Assembly (NCBI RefSeq): GCF_019393635.1
Contig: NC_057861.1
Location: forward strand, 191,038,026 to 191,102,025
Source: Dromiciops gliroides
Lineage: Eukaryota > Chordata > Mammalia > Microbiotheria > Microbiotheriidae
DNA length: 64,000 bases
Direction of reading: 5' to 3'
Both the position numbers and the translations under genes were made by a program. The notes below the pieces were generated by a model. That model made no database searches. It was given only the letters and a program-made list of their open reading frames with translations, and was not told where the DNA came from. Shown here one piece after another: positions 32,732 to 44,217 of this stretch. How positions within the stretch are numbered: the stretch's first letter is position 1; every line of letters starts with the position of its first letter.

Positions 32732-33524
32732 TCAATTGCTCATGGATAGGCCCAGCTAATACAATAAAAATGACAATTCTACCTAAATTAATTTATTTAT
32801 TCAGTGCCATACCAATCAGACTACCTAAAACTTATTTTGTAGAGCTAGAAAAAATAATAACAAAATTCATCTGGAAAAACAAAAGGTCAAGAATATCAAG
32901 GGAAATAATGAAAAAAAAATGCACAGGAAAGTGGGATACCTGTACCAAATCTGAAGCTTTACTATAAAGCAACAGTCATCAAAACTATCTGGTACTGGCT
33001 AAGAAATAGAATGGAGGATCAATGGAATAGGTTAGGCATAGGAGACACAGTAGTAAATTACTTTAGTAATGTACTGTTTTATAAACCCAAAGACTCCAGC
33101 TTCTGGGATAGGAATTCAGTATTTGCCTAAAACTGCTGGGAAAACTAGAAGAGAGTATGGCAGAAACTAGGCATAGACCAACATCTTACACCATATACCA
33201 AAATAAGGTCAAAATCAGTACAAAATTTAGACATAAAGGGTGATGCCATAGATAAATAAATTAGGAGAGGAAAGAATAGTTTACTTCTCAGATTACTGGA
33301 AAGGAGAACAGTTTATGACCAAACAAAGAGATAGGGAATATTATGTAACGCAAAGTGGATGATTTTGATTACATTAAATTAAAAAGGTTTTGTACAAACA
33401 GAAGCAATGCATCCAAAATTAGAAGGGAGACAGAAAACTGGGGAAAAAAATTTATAGCCAGTACTTCTGCTAAAGGCCTCATTTCTAAAATAAATTGGGA
33501 ACTAAATCAAATTTATAAGAATCC

Positions 33525-33606
33525 GGGCAGCTAGGTGGCACAGTGGATAAAGCACCAGCCCTGGAGTCAAGAGGACCTGAGTTCAAATTTGACCTCAGTC
33601 ACTTGA
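33525..33606 (+). mobile_element. tRNA-derived SINE, 5' half only
   Basis: Consensus-like until CTCAGTCACTTGA, then joined directly to L1 3' UTR sequence. SINEs normally lose the 5' end, so loss of the 3' half plus tail points to a deletion that also removed the adjoining L1 sequence. Confidence 0.88.
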
Positions 33607-33932
33607 TTTAGGTCCAAGATAGTTCCAAAGGACCCATGATGGAAAATGTTCTCCAAATCCAGAAGAAAAAAAAAAGAACTGTTGAATCTGGATGCAGATG
33701 AACCATACTATTTCTATTGTTGTTGTTGTTGTTTTTCTTTTTTGAGGTTTTTCCTTTTTGCTCTAATTCTCTCATTACATGACCAATGCAGAAATATGTT
33801 TAATGTCATTGTACATACATAATCTACATCAGATTACTTGAAAAATTTGAAACAAGAAATCTTATAAAAAGAAATGTTGAAAATTATCTCTAAATGTAAC
33901 TGGAAAATAATAAAATATTAATATGGAAAAAT

Positions 33933-33947
33933 AATCATTAAGTGTTT
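33933..33947. repeat. Target-site duplication, copy 3
   Basis: AATCATTAAGTGTTT, right flank of the truncated L1. In 33948-34394 I see only a worn mammal-wide repeat tail near 34010-34130. Confidence 0.8.
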
Positions 33948-34394
33948 TATTTTGTTCTACTATTTGACTTAAAATGCCAGAAGACCTGCCTGAGGCATGC
34001 CTAGTCCAGAATCCCTACTATGTGCTAGTGACTGCTCTAAGCACTGAAGCATAAAAAGACCAAAATAAGATAGGTTCTGCTCTTAAAAAGCTTCCATTAA
34101 ATCAGAGGAGAAAACATATACACATTTAAGTACATACAAAATAACTACAAGTTAATTTCAGGCAAGAGACAGTAGCAGCTGTGGGATCAGGAAATTCCTT
34201 ATGTAGGAGTTAGTATTGGAAATGAGTTTTGAAGAAAACTAGGAACTCTAAGGAAGGGGAGATAATTTGTATTCTATACTGACATGGACTTGGAATAAAT
34301 CAGAAGTTCCTCCTGTGAGAAGCAAAATAAAGATGACCAGATAACAAAATAGACATATAGAGGAATCAAGGGACTGTTAAAGTTTAGATTGACC

Positions 34395-34542
34395 AGGGCA
34401 GTTAGGTGGTGCAGTGGATAAAGCACTGGCCCTGGATTCAGGAGGACCTGAGTTCAAATTTGGCCTCAGACACTTGATACTTACTAGCTGTGTGACCCTG
34501 GGCAAGTCACTTAACACTCATTGCCCTGCCCCCCCCAAAAAA
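34395..34542 (+). mobile_element. tRNA-derived SINE, type B
   Basis: Plus orientation, tail altered to C8A6. Flanks TTTAGATTGACCA and TTTAGAGTAACCA are a diverged duplication. Confidence 0.92.
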
Positions 34543-34605
34543 TTTAGAGTAACCAACAAGATATCAGGACAGACATACCTAAGAAGTAAGGGGAGATAAA
34601 ATTAG

Positions 34606-35075
34606 TTGTGGCTATTACCTGACCTGAACTAGGAAACAGAAATAACTCAGGAGCATCATTTAAAAAAAAATCCCCCTTGACTCTTTTTTTTTTTTTTTTT
34701 TGGTGAGGCAATTGGGGGTTAAGTGACTTGCCTAGCTAGTAGCTAGTAAGTATTAAGTGTCTGAGCCTGGAGTTGAACTCAGGTCCTCCTGATTTCAGGG
34801 CTGGTACTCTATCCACTAAGCCACCTAGCTAGCTGCCCCTCCCCTTGACTCTTAAGAATATGACAAGCATCCAAGCTTTCCCCACCCTGCCCAAATAGGG
34901 AAATTTCCAGTTTTCAAGTGAACACCCCATCTATCCTATATAAAAGCTTTTGCCTTCCCTCTGGTCAAGGAGGAGAATGTTTCAAAGCCTTCCACCAGAG
35001 GAGTGAAGTCTTTGGCTTCCCACTCAGTCACTTTCCTAGCACCAAATAAAAGACCAGTTTGGCTGAAATGTAGAG
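34606..35075 (+). mobile_element. LTR-like element interrupted by a SINE
   Basis: Shows TATATAAAAG (34937-34946) and, about 100 bp on, AAATAAAAG near 35045, the spacing of an LTR promoter and poly-A signal. Ends are not defined. Confidence 0.45.
34686..34840 (-). mobile_element. tRNA-derived SINE, type A
   Basis: Minus orientation with a local TAGC duplication and a 19-base T tail. Perfect 13-bp duplication CCCCTTGACTCTT (34673-34685, 34841-34853). Confidence 0.95.
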
Positions 35076-35089
35076 TGTGTATAATAAAG

Positions 35090-35500
35090 AGAGCAATGTA
35101 TAATAAAGCTAGAAAGGTTGATTGATCCCACTGTTGTGAAGAGCTTTGAATGCCAGAAGAGTTTGCATTTGATCGAAGTAATAGGCAATCAAAGGAATTG
35201 ATTTAGTAGGAACATGAAATGGCCAGACCTGTGCTTTAAGAAAAGCACTATTGTTGCTATGTGGGAAAGGAATTGGAGTAAGGAGGGACTTGAAACAGGA
35301 ATGAATTAAGAGGCAATTGGCAATAGTCTAGATGAGAGGTGATGAGAAGTAGAACTGGGAGAGTGGCAGAGTGAATAAAAAGAAGAAAACAGATTTGAGA
35401 GATTTTAGGTAAAATCCATAAGACGTGGCAACTGATTAGATATATAGGTTTAGGAAGAGTAATGAGCCAAGGGTAACGCAAAGTTTGTAAATTTTCATAA
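35090..35500 (+). repeat. Ancient mammal-wide repeat (family unassigned)
   Basis: Phrases 'gagctttgaatgccagaaga', 'ggccagacctgtgctttaag', 'gcaatagtctagatgagagg'. Related worn pieces occur at about 35860-36320, 40030-40990, 41480-41700, 45040-45760, 56585-56870 and 57300-57400. Confidence 0.5.
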
Positions 35501-35558
35501 TTGGAAGGAACTTCATGACACTAAATGTAATTCAATTTAATTCAATAGAAATATATTG

Positions 35559-35810
35559 AGCATGGGTAGCTAAGTGGCACAGTGGAACCTAGAAGAATCA
35601 TCTTCCTGATTTAAATCTGGCTTCAGACACTTACTAGCTGTGTGACCCTGGGTGAGTCACTTAACTGTCTTTGCCTCAGCTCTTCAAGTATAAAATGGAA
35701 AAAGAAATGGCAAACCATTCCAAAATCTTTACCAAAACAAACAAACAAAAATCCAAATGGGGTCGTGGAGAATCAGACACTGAAACAATTGGACAATAAT
35801 AGCAAAAATA
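35559..35810 (+). mobile_element. MAR-like CORE-SINE
   Basis: tRNA-like head (GGGTAGCTAAGTGGCACAG), then TGTGACCCTGGGTGAGTCAC, and the long tail 'aaaaagaaatggcaaaccat' and 'aaatggggtcgtggagaatc'. This is the longer marsupial SINE type also found reversed at 41045 and 54345. Confidence 0.75.
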
Positions 35811-36344
35811 TTCAGCATATTGATTGAATTGGATTGAAAAACCCTGTAGTTAAGATGTTTCCCTCTAATGGGGAGATTAATACATGCACAAAATAACTGT
35901 AAAAAATATAATAAATATAAGTTAGGTTACAATAAGTGCATAGAAATTAACTTCTATTTACCTCAATTGAACATTTACTATAAGAGATAAACAAAATGGA
36001 AAAAAAGATTCCAAGATGGAAATTACTTGTGGCTAGGTAGACCAAGCAAAGCTTAATGGAGATAGTTGCACCTGAACTGGAAGAAAAGGGGAGATTTCAA
36101 TAGACAAAGATAGAGAAAACTCATTGGCATGGAAAATGGTATAGAATAAAAGTTTCTAAGGCAGGACAAGAGAGAATTAAATGAAGAAAAGTAGTTATTT
36201 GTTATTTACTGACTGATTGAAGCCCAATGGTATAGGACTTTGAGTGACAGGCTAATGAATTTGTAATTTATATTTTAGGTATTAGATGTAGGATTGATTG
36301 AGTGAAACAATCAAATCAATCATTAACAAGATGATACATCCTGA

Positions 36345-37049
36345 TGTATTGGTGTTGAGAGGGACATAGGGATATGACCCTACACTGAGATGGAAAGTGC
36401 GCCGCCTTAGGCCTAGTGATCTGATCTCAAAGTCTTAAAGCCCCTTAGAGCCCCCTATTTCTCTCTCTCCCTCTGTTTTTTCTCCAGAGAGAGGCAATAA
36501 CGGGAAGCTACTATCCCCCTTTCTAAATATAGGCATATCAACTTAAAAATTGCTTCATAGGGTCTGCACCGAGATATTTATGTAGATATGATAAATTGTT
36601 GCTGGAACAGGAAATTTTGCAAAATAACCTATGGCTGAACCCCTGAGGTTTGGGCACTCTGACCCAGGAGAGAGACTTATGGCTGAACAACCCAGGAGAG
36701 AGGCTTATTGCTGAATATCCCAGGAGAAAGATTTATTGCTGAACATATAGTATTAACCCAATTACTGCATTTTACTCAAATTAGATGTCTGTACAGAGTA
36801 TAAAATCTGCTTGGTTTCCTAATCTCGGTGTGTCACACCTCCTGGTTGTCCCAGTGAGTGTAGCACACCTTTCTTTCGAAAGAAATAAAATCAGTGCTTT
36901 GGCCTCCTTTCTCCTCGAGTCTCTATTACAGGTGTCAGTGGGTGTACTTCCCATCCCACTCAGTATGCCAAGAAAGCCAAAAGATTCCAACCCCTTAGGC
37001 CAAAGGAAAAAACAGCAGCAAGTGCCCTCGGGGCTGGCTTTCTCTCTCA

Positions 37050-37082
<33 letters not shown>

Positions 37083-37469
37083 TCTCCCACCTCAGGTATG
37101 AGGTGTGGCAGGGCATGACCCCAGAAAGCTGCTGCTAAGCATACTGCAAGATGCTATGCAGGATATGGATGGATACTGCATATTCTATTGATACCCCTTT
37201 ATCAAAGATCCCTCCTTTGTTATCTGACCCCAGATAACTTTTGCATTTTTTTCTTGCTTTGTAATCCCCTCCTCTTTCTTTGTTTTGTAAAGATGCAAAA
37301 GACCAGGTCTTCTCTTACTCCAGTGGGACAGTCACTATAGTGATCTGTTCCCTGGACATTATTCAGCTCTCCTAATAAATCTGTTTTTATTTTACAAGAT
37401 TCATGATGAACCTCCAATTCTTTGGGTGAGCTAGCTCCCCCCCCATCCAGGTCACAAGTCCCTGCAACA
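36345..37469 (+). mobile_element. LTR-like element, family LTR-C
   Basis: Termini TGTATTGGTGTTG and GCAACA, with the 4-bp duplication CTGA (36341-36344, 37470-37473). A TATAAAAT box (36799) is followed by AATAAA at 36884; a second AATAAA is at 37374. The 1.1-kb length and two poly-A signals may mean a compound of two LTR pieces. A (TC)n run lies at 37049-37076. The 117-codon open frame is not viral-like. Confidence 0.6.
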
Positions 37470-37527
37470 CTGATACTTTTGTCCAGTGAGAATATTATTC
37501 TAGTATATCTTTATTTGAAAAAGACCA

Positions 37528-37691
37528 GGGGCAGCTAGGTGGCTCAGTGGATAGAGCACCGGCCATAGAGTCAGGAGTACCTGAGTTCAAATCCGGCCTC
37601 AGACACTTAACACTAGCTATGTGACCCTGGGCAAAGTCACTTAACCCCAATTGCCTCACTAAAAAAAAAAAAAGAAAAGAAAAGAAAAAAA
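37528..37691 (+). mobile_element. tRNA-derived SINE, type A
   Basis: Plus orientation; lacks the ACTT before ACTAGCTATG. Tail (AAAAG)n. Short AAAAAGAC flanks. Confidence 0.93.
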
Positions 37692-37925
37692 AAGACTTAG
37701 ACAAATCTCAATTGCATCAAATCAAAGACTTGAGTCTGTGTGGAAAAAAATCCATGATCAGTTTGGAAGACCTTGAAATTTATTGAATAAAATTTAATGG
37801 TATTGAATAAGAAGCATTTTTGGATTGGCTGAGAAAATTTAGTCATGCTTCTATGTTTAATGTGCAAAATGAGAAGTCAAGAACTTGAATGCTTGAAAGT
37901 AGAGGGAAGAAAGAATGATTCTAAC

Positions 37926-38699
37926 TGTCATGGGAGGATTATGGGCCCTGATCACCCCAACAATTCTCTGGGGGGTTCAAGGAACTTTTTCCTTGAAACC
38001 TCAGGGGCTTTCCCTTGAAATCAAGTAGGCCTCTCCTTGAACACAATCAAGGACACACACACTCCCCTAACGGAGATAAGCGGCACAGATTGAACTGAGC
38101 ATGCTCCAGGACCATCACCCCACATTCCAGTCCTCCTAAGCATCTGGATGAGGTAATCCAGGAGAAGACCACCTGGAACCGCCCATCAGCAGACTGCTTA
38201 GGCCCATCAGGACAAAGTTGACACCCACCACCAGATCTCTCACGAGGGATTCTTCCTACCACAGCGCAAAGCGGGAAGACCACCAGCCCCTCACCCAATA
38301 AGAGACTCTTACCCACCCCCCATCTAAACCCTATAAAATGGCACCCCACAAGTCAGCTGGGGGGAAAGCGTTTTGTTCTGGCAAAACCTTCCTCGGCCGG
38401 TTTCTCTTTTTTTGTTGTTTTTTTTGTTTTTTTTAGTGAGGCAATTGGGGTTAAGTGACTTGCCCAGGGTCACACAGCTAGCAAGTGTTAAGTGTCTGAG
38501 GCCGGATTTGAACTCAGGTACTCCTGACTCCAAGGCCAGTGCTCTATCCACTGTGCCATCTAGCTGCCCCCGGCCGGTTTCTCTTGTACCCCACTAAACC
38601 TGTTCTCTTATTCCTGATTAGGTCTTGTGCGAGAGTGTAATTCTTTACAGAGGAATCCTAAGGACCCACGTGCTTTCTCCTATCAGTTTCCCCTTATCA
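37926..38699 (+). mobile_element. Solo LTR, family LTR-B, copy 1
   Basis: Starts TGTCATGGGAGG and ends TTATCA, with the perfect 4-bp duplication TAAC (37922-37925, 38700-38703). TATAAAAT at 38332. Split by a SINE at 38409. Shares 'gtgtaattctttacagaggaat' with copy 2 near its 3' end. Confidence 0.85.
38409..38570 (-). mobile_element. tRNA-derived SINE, type A
   Basis: Inserted about 75 bp downstream of the LTR TATA box. Perfect 15-bp duplication CGGCCGGTTTCTCTT (38394-38408, 38571-38585). Confidence 0.96.
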
Positions 38700-38703
38700 T
38701 AAC

Positions 38704-40030
38704 CAAATCCTTGAAAAGAAATAATTATAGAGAGGAGAATAACCCCAGCCTTTATCTCAGGCTCCTCTCACCTACCCCTTGGCTGGATCTTGTGAATTAT
38801 GGAAGTTCATAGGAATTTTGGTCTTTCCAATAGTATCCTACTTCTAGCAAGAGTCCCCAGAACAACAGATGAAATGTTCCCCTCAGAAACCAATGACAGA
38901 TTAGACACTGGAAAGTCAGCTTCAGGACTCTACACAGAGCACGATAGCAAAAAAGCTACACTACACCTAAAGGCAGTTTCATTGAATATTCTCAGGAAGT
39001 GAAGCAAAGAACTTCTAGCAACCCAAAGCTATGAATTGTCCCTTTGCCACAGGTGCTCTCAAAGGTTAAACCTACTAGCACTAGTGGAATAATGTGTCAC
39101 AGACTGTGGGCGGAGAAGATGCTTTGTACCAACTATTTTTGCTATACCACTCTAGTAAAATTTGATCCTTGTTAAATCCTGTGTGGCTGACTACTTGTGA
39201 GATGAAAGAAAACTGAGAGATTTTCTGTGTAATTAATAATCAATCTATTAATTGGGCTAGCAAGTAATCAATAAATTGATGGTCAGTGATCATTCTTGGT
39301 TACCAATGACAAAACCATGGAGATTATCTAATGCTTAAATGCCTTCAGAAAAGTGGGTGCCCCTGACAAGTGGAGATCAACCCTGATAGCCAAACAAATC
39401 AATGAAGGAATGAACATATTAATGAAGAGGTGGGCAAAAAGTCTTTAGCTCTTCCTCTGAGAATGTCACCTGATCTTGAGACTTAGCCACCTCCAAGCAT
39501 TCTAGACAAAAGAATCCATCTCCACCCATATCACTCAAGTTGAACAATGGGGGTATTTCAAAAGCAAGAGCCTAATGCTTTTAGGACTGAAATTCACTTA
39601 CTTTAGAATCATTTACACTTTAATCAGAAGTAAACTCTACTGGCTGTGGGTGGGGAATTGAGGGGAATGTTCCCAGGGGATTAGGCCAATCTCATCATCA
39701 GCCCTGTCCTTTATAAACTAAGAACCTATAAGGACTCCTCCCTAAATGAGGAAATAGAAAGGGGGGGAAAAACCTCTTAATCCTAATTTAAAAATTGGTT
39801 GTAATAGAAAATAATTTATCTCACTTGATATCAATCAATAATCACGGAAGGAATTACATTGGTGGTAGCTCATGAGCTAAAGTGTTAGAAAACTACTCTC
39901 CAGTCCCTAACGGTCCCCTAGAACCTTGAGGGGGAAAAGTAGCAATCACCCTTTGGAAACCAAACTTTTGGAACCAAACTTGCTAGTGCATTTGGTAGTA
40001 TGGGAGAGTAACTCCAGAGCATACAATATA
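38704..40030. other. No recognisable gene or repeat
   Basis: 1.3 kb between an LTR and an ancient repeat. Short open frames of 60-70 codons only, without motifs. It could include ERV or LTR debris, but I see no retroviral protein signature. Confidence 0.5.
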
Positions 40031-40990
40031 TGGGCAAAGAGAAACAAATGAAATTTTTTAGGTAGAAAGTGATATAATCAAATGTGAAGTTCTAAAATTT
40101 ACTCTGGCAGGGAGATGAAGGAAGTATTAAAAAGGGGAGAGTTTATAGGGAAAGAAATTAATGAGGATGCTATAAATCCAGAAGAGAAATAGAGACTGAA
40201 CTAGCTTGTGGCAATCACTTATTCAACAACCATGTGTATTGAAGTATATGTAAAGTACAATGAGAATAGAAAGGAGAGGTCACAAATGACAAATATCAAT
40301 AATGTTGGCAAAATATAGGATGTGAAGGATGAGGAAGAGAAGAGTGAAAAAAATATGCTGAGGTTTTCAGTACAGGTGAATAGAAAATAGCAGTAGTATC
40401 AATCAAGATAGGGAATTTCAGAGGAAGAGTTAGTTTTATGGGAGAAAATACTGAGCTTGGTTTGGACACAGTTAGGTCACGTAACAAAGTCCAAGTAGAA
40501 ATATCCAAGAGACAAAAATGCAGGATTGGAGCCCTGAGGAAAGGGTGGGACTAAAGTTATCCACAAGAAATAATTGAAACCTTGGGAAGAGATGAGATGG
40601 CAAAGAGAGAATGTATAAAGAAAAAAAAAAGGGATAATGACAGAGCCTTGGGAATGCTGACACTTTTGGGTAATAGGGCAAAGAAGGAAAAGAGACCAGT
40701 GAGGTAACTAAGAAGTGATTATAGATGTAGGAAGAGAACCAGGAGAAAGCAATGTGAGGGTAGTTAAGGGCAGAGAAAGTAGCATGTTGAGTAGAGTCAA
40801 ATGATACAAAGAATTCTGTATGGTATGCCTTTGGGGAGAAAAAGCAGAAAGTAATATCATAATGGTGAGAGTCCAAAAAAAGTGACATGGTAACAGTATA
40901 AAATGCTACAGAGAAGTTAGTAAGTATAAAAACTGAGAACACTCATTCAATTTGGAAATTAGAAGGTCACTGGTGACTTTAGAAAACAAT
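40031..40990 (+). repeat. Ancient mammal-wide repeat
   Basis: Purine-rich and decayed, sharing phrases with the element at 35090 ('gatataatcaaatgtgaagt', 'gccttgggaatgctgacact'). The antisense frame at 40472-40942 is a low-information by-product. Confidence 0.4.
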
Positions 40991-41044
40991 TTCAGGAGAA
41001 TGACATGAGATGTAAAGTAGATTTCATGTGGTTGAGAAGTGAAT

Positions 41045-41283
41045 GGATGTTGTTGGGTCTTTTCACTAATGTCCAATTCATTGTGACCCCATTTGGGGTT
41101 TTCTTGGCAAAGATATTGGAGTCATTTGCCATTTCTTTCTCCAGTTCATTTTACAGATGAGGAAACTGAGGCAAGCAAGGTGATATGACTTGCCCAGGGT
41201 CACACAGCTAGTAAGTATCTGAGACCCAATTCCAATTCAGGAAGATGAGTCTTCCTGACTACAAGTCCAGTGTACCACCTACT
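41045..41283 (-). mobile_element. MAR-like CORE-SINE
   Basis: Reverse of the long SINE type: 'tgtgaccccatttggggttt', 'tttgccatttctttctccag', 'tttacagatgaggaaactga', then the tRNA-like head in reverse. A MIR-like tail follows to about 41400. Confidence 0.78.
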
Positions 41284-41697
41284 TTTCCTTAACTTTTCTG
41301 TCCTTATTATTTTATCTGTAAAATAGGGATAATTATTACTTGTAATATCTACCTTGCAAGGTTCCTTTGAGGGTTAAGTGTAAAGTACCTTGTAGATGTT
41401 AAAGTACTATTATCAATGTCCACAATATTGGATGAGAACTTGAGGCAGGTTCAAGGAATTTTATTTTTTTTTTTAAATAAAAGAGACCTGAGTGGAGGCA
41501 AAGGGGGATGAACCAGTAGAGATCAGGCTAAGGAATTTGTATTAGATTTGGTAGGTAAGGAGAAGCCACTGAGAATTTTTTAGGGCAGAAATAGTAGAGA
41601 GGGAGAAATTGAAGATAAGAGAGAAAGGGAATGAACAGTGGAACAATGTACTACTGGAAACAGGAGAAGGGAAGGAATCCAGGGTATAAAAGGAAGA

Positions 41698-41965
41698 TCA
41701 GCAACTAGGTGGCACAGTGGAGAAATTCCTGGACCTTGAGTCAGGAAGACCTGAGATCATCACATCCAGCTTCAGACACTTACTAGTTGTGTGACCCTAG
41801 GCAAGTCACTTAAGCTCTGGATCAGTTTTCACAACTTCCATATGAAAATAATAATAGCACCAACCTCTTAGGGCTGTTGTGAGAATCAAATGAAATACCA
41901 TTTGTAAAGTCCTCAGCACAGTACCTGGCACATGCTTAATGCATATGTATTCCCTTTTCTTCCTT
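41698..41965 (+). mobile_element. MAR1/MIR-like CORE-SINE
   Basis: Head AGCAACTAGGTGGCACAGTG, core TGTGTGACCCTAGGCAAGTC, tail 'cttagggctgttgtgagaat' and 'cagcacagtacctggcacat'. No gene seen in the following 41966-43035. Confidence 0.8.
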
Positions 41966-43050
41966 TTTCCTCTGAAAAGGCGAGAATGGAGCAAGAACAA
42001 GGTACTGATACATGGAGGAAGAGAGATAAGGGACTTCATTGCAGATAACATCAATATTTTAAAAGTAGATAAAATCATAGAAGAGAGAGGGAAATGAAAG
42101 TAAGATTTGAGTCCTTGAAGAGCGAGGATGTGGTTTGTAGCAGTTGCTGTGAAAAAATGTGACCTGGAAATTCTCTAGGTTCTAGGAGACAGAAGTTTCC
42201 AATATTTTTGCTTTGGCACCATGACAACTCATCTGCCCCATCTTCTTTGGTGCCACATAGTTCTAGCATCCGGCTTTAACTTCAGTGCTACAAATCACTT
42301 GTCATTGGCTATTTTTCCTTCTGTGGCTGCTACAGCTTACTGCTATGGCCTAAAAATAGCCTGAGCTCAGGATAAAGTCAAGAATGTTTGGCCCTCAGCC
42401 CTTTCTGGGTAAAGATAATCAGAAGCTACAAGGTAATTGTTAAAGACATAACTGGGACATTCTCTCCATATAACTAGAAGAATGGAAGGAGTATTCAAAA
42501 AGGAAGAAGACCTGTGAAGACAAAAGTGGACTGCTATTAAAAGTGTCTTGTAAAAAACAAAATAAAACAAAAAGTGTCTTGTAACAGGAACAAATATTCA
42601 ATTACCTATATCTGGGTGAGCTCTAAAACCTTACTTACTGTTTCCATCTCCATCTCCTTCCTTCTCCATATGAATCAATCAATGGTTAGAATATCCTGTA
42701 TTTTTTTCTCCTATCTTATTTTATATTTTATTCCTCTTCTTCTCCCTACTATTCATTTCTTCTATATAAATATGGAATTTTAAGTTAAAATTTGAAGTCA
42801 AATGTAATCCTTTTTACTTTACCTTCCATTTTTTATTTTTCATTATTGATGAGTTCCTTCCTTGTTGCCTACAGTCATAAATCTTTGCTGTACTTTCAAA
42901 ATCTTCACTTGACCTTACCATGTACCCAAATTATCTTCCTATAGCAGTTCTTACTTTCTGTAACATTCTATATTTCATAGTAAAACTCCTGGAAAATGCT
43001 GTTTTCTCCATTTCTTTCTATCTCATTTTCTTCTTGACCATTGTAATCTG

Positions 43051-43216
43051 TATGTGTGTGTGTGGGGGGGGTTGTTTTGTTGTGGAGCAATGAGGGTTAA
43101 GTGACTTGCCCAGGGTCACACAGCTAGTAAGTGTCAAGTGTCTGAGGCTGCATTTGAACTCAGGTCCTCCTGAATCCAGGGCCAGTGTTTTATCCACTGT
43201 GACACCTGGATGCCCT
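43051..43216 (-). mobile_element. tRNA-derived SINE, type B
   Basis: Minus orientation with a (TG)n-G7 expansion in the tail. Flanks GACCATTGTAATCTG and GACCCTTGTAATCTG (43036-43050, 43217-43231), one mismatch. Confidence 0.94.
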
Positions 43217-43270
43217 GACCCTTGTAATCTGATCTCCAACTCTACTACTAATGAATTAAAATGTCTTTTT

Positions 43271-43429
43271 TTGTTTGTTTTGTGTTTCTTTTTTGCTGGC
43301 AAGGGGGTTTAAGTGACTTGCCCAGGGTCACACAGCTAGCAAGTATCAAGTGTCTGAAGCTGGATTTAAACTCAGGTCCTCCTGAATCCAGGGCCAGTAC
43401 CTTATCTATTGCACCACCTAGCTGCCCCC
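43271..43429 (-). mobile_element. tRNA-derived SINE, type B (donor 'a' of the duplication)
   Basis: Minus orientation. Flanked by TAAAATGTCTTTTT at both ends, so it has its own target duplication. Its 5' half (AGTACCTTATCTATTGCACC) is also found in the chimeric SINE at 44015. Confidence 0.94.
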
Positions 43430-43480
43430 TAAAATGTCTTTTTGTGATATCACCAATGAGCTTTAATTGCTCAGTGCCAG

Positions 43481-43735
43481 AAGCAGCTGGTGGTACAGTG
43501 GATAGAATATTAGACCTGGAATCAGAAAGATCTGAATACAAATCCAATCCCAGATACTTACTAGCTGTGAGACTCTGGGATAGTCACTTAATCCCTATCT
43601 ATCTCAGTTTCCTCAGCTGTAAAATGGGATTAATAATAGCATCTAGCCTTGCAGGATTGCTATGAGGAGCAAATGAAACAAAACACTTAGCACACTACCT
43701 GGCACATTATAGCTACTTAATAAATGTTTATTCCA
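43481..43735 (+). mobile_element. MIR-like CORE-SINE, copy in unit 1
   Basis: 'agcagctggtggtacagtgg', 'cagtttcctcagctgtaaaa', 'gcacactacctggcacatta', 'acttaataaatgtttattcc': head, core and tail all present. Confidence 0.8.
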
Positions 43736-44014
43736 TTCCCCTCAATGCAATGGATTTTTTTCTCAGTCATCATTCTTTTAGTCTTCTCTGTAATTTAATT
43801 ACCCCTCCCTCCTCCATATCCTCTCTTCCCTTGGCTTATATTACACTGATCTCTCCTGGTTTTCCTATCTGTCTGTGGACTCCTTCTCAGTCTCCTTTGT
43901 AGGATCATCAACCATGTCAAACTTACATAATGGATATATACTACTGCCCTGTCCTGGGCCTTCACATCTTTTCTCTTTATATTCTCTTTTTAAAATTTAT
44001 TTTAAAATTTTTTT

Positions 44015-44166
44015 CTCTTTCTTTTTTTTTCATGGGCAATGGGGGTTAAGTGACTTGCCCAGGGTCACACAGCTAGTAAGTGTCAAGTGTCTGAGGCCGG
44101 ATTTGAACTCAGGTACTACTGAATCCAGGGCCAGTACCTTATCTATTGCACCACCTAGCTGCCCCC
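44015..44166 (-). mobile_element. Chimeric tRNA-derived SINE ('b') at the duplication junction
   Basis: Left part matches SINE 'c' (44757; CATGGGCAATGGGGGTT, GGTACTACTGAATCC), right part matches SINE 'a' (43271; AGTACCTTATCTATTGC). The switch falls in about GAATCCAGGGCC. The flanks do not form a target duplication of its own. Confidence 0.93.
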
Positions 44167-44217
44167 TAAAATGTCTTTTTGTGATATCACCAATGAGCTT
44201 TAATTGCTCAGTGCCAG

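Larger units (their letters stand above)
32010..33932 (+). mobile_element. 5'-truncated L1 with three nested SINEs
   Basis: Starts inside the ORF2 reverse transcriptase (VLEMLALAIREEKGIK; then LSLFADDIMVYLENP with the FADD catalytic motif), continues through the ORF2 C-terminus (about 32760-33520) and ends in an L1 3' UTR with AATAAAATATT. Several frameshifts and stops break the protein. SINEs sit at 32057, 32569 and 33525. Flanked by AATCATTAAGTGTTG/T at 31995 and 33933. Confidence 0.82.

Noticed and set aside
29161-33947. Full-length L1 with ORF1 at 29956 and ORF2 at 32200-33500
   Set aside because: A complete 3' UTR, poly-A and target duplication lie between them, so they are two elements.
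36785-37138. 117-codon frame in LTR-C
   Set aside because: Spans promoter, poly-A signal and a (TC)n run; no retroviral or cellular protein motif.
40472-40942. 156-codon S/F/Y-rich minus-strand frame
   Set aside because: Antisense of a purine-rich ancient repeat; no domain, no splice or promoter context.
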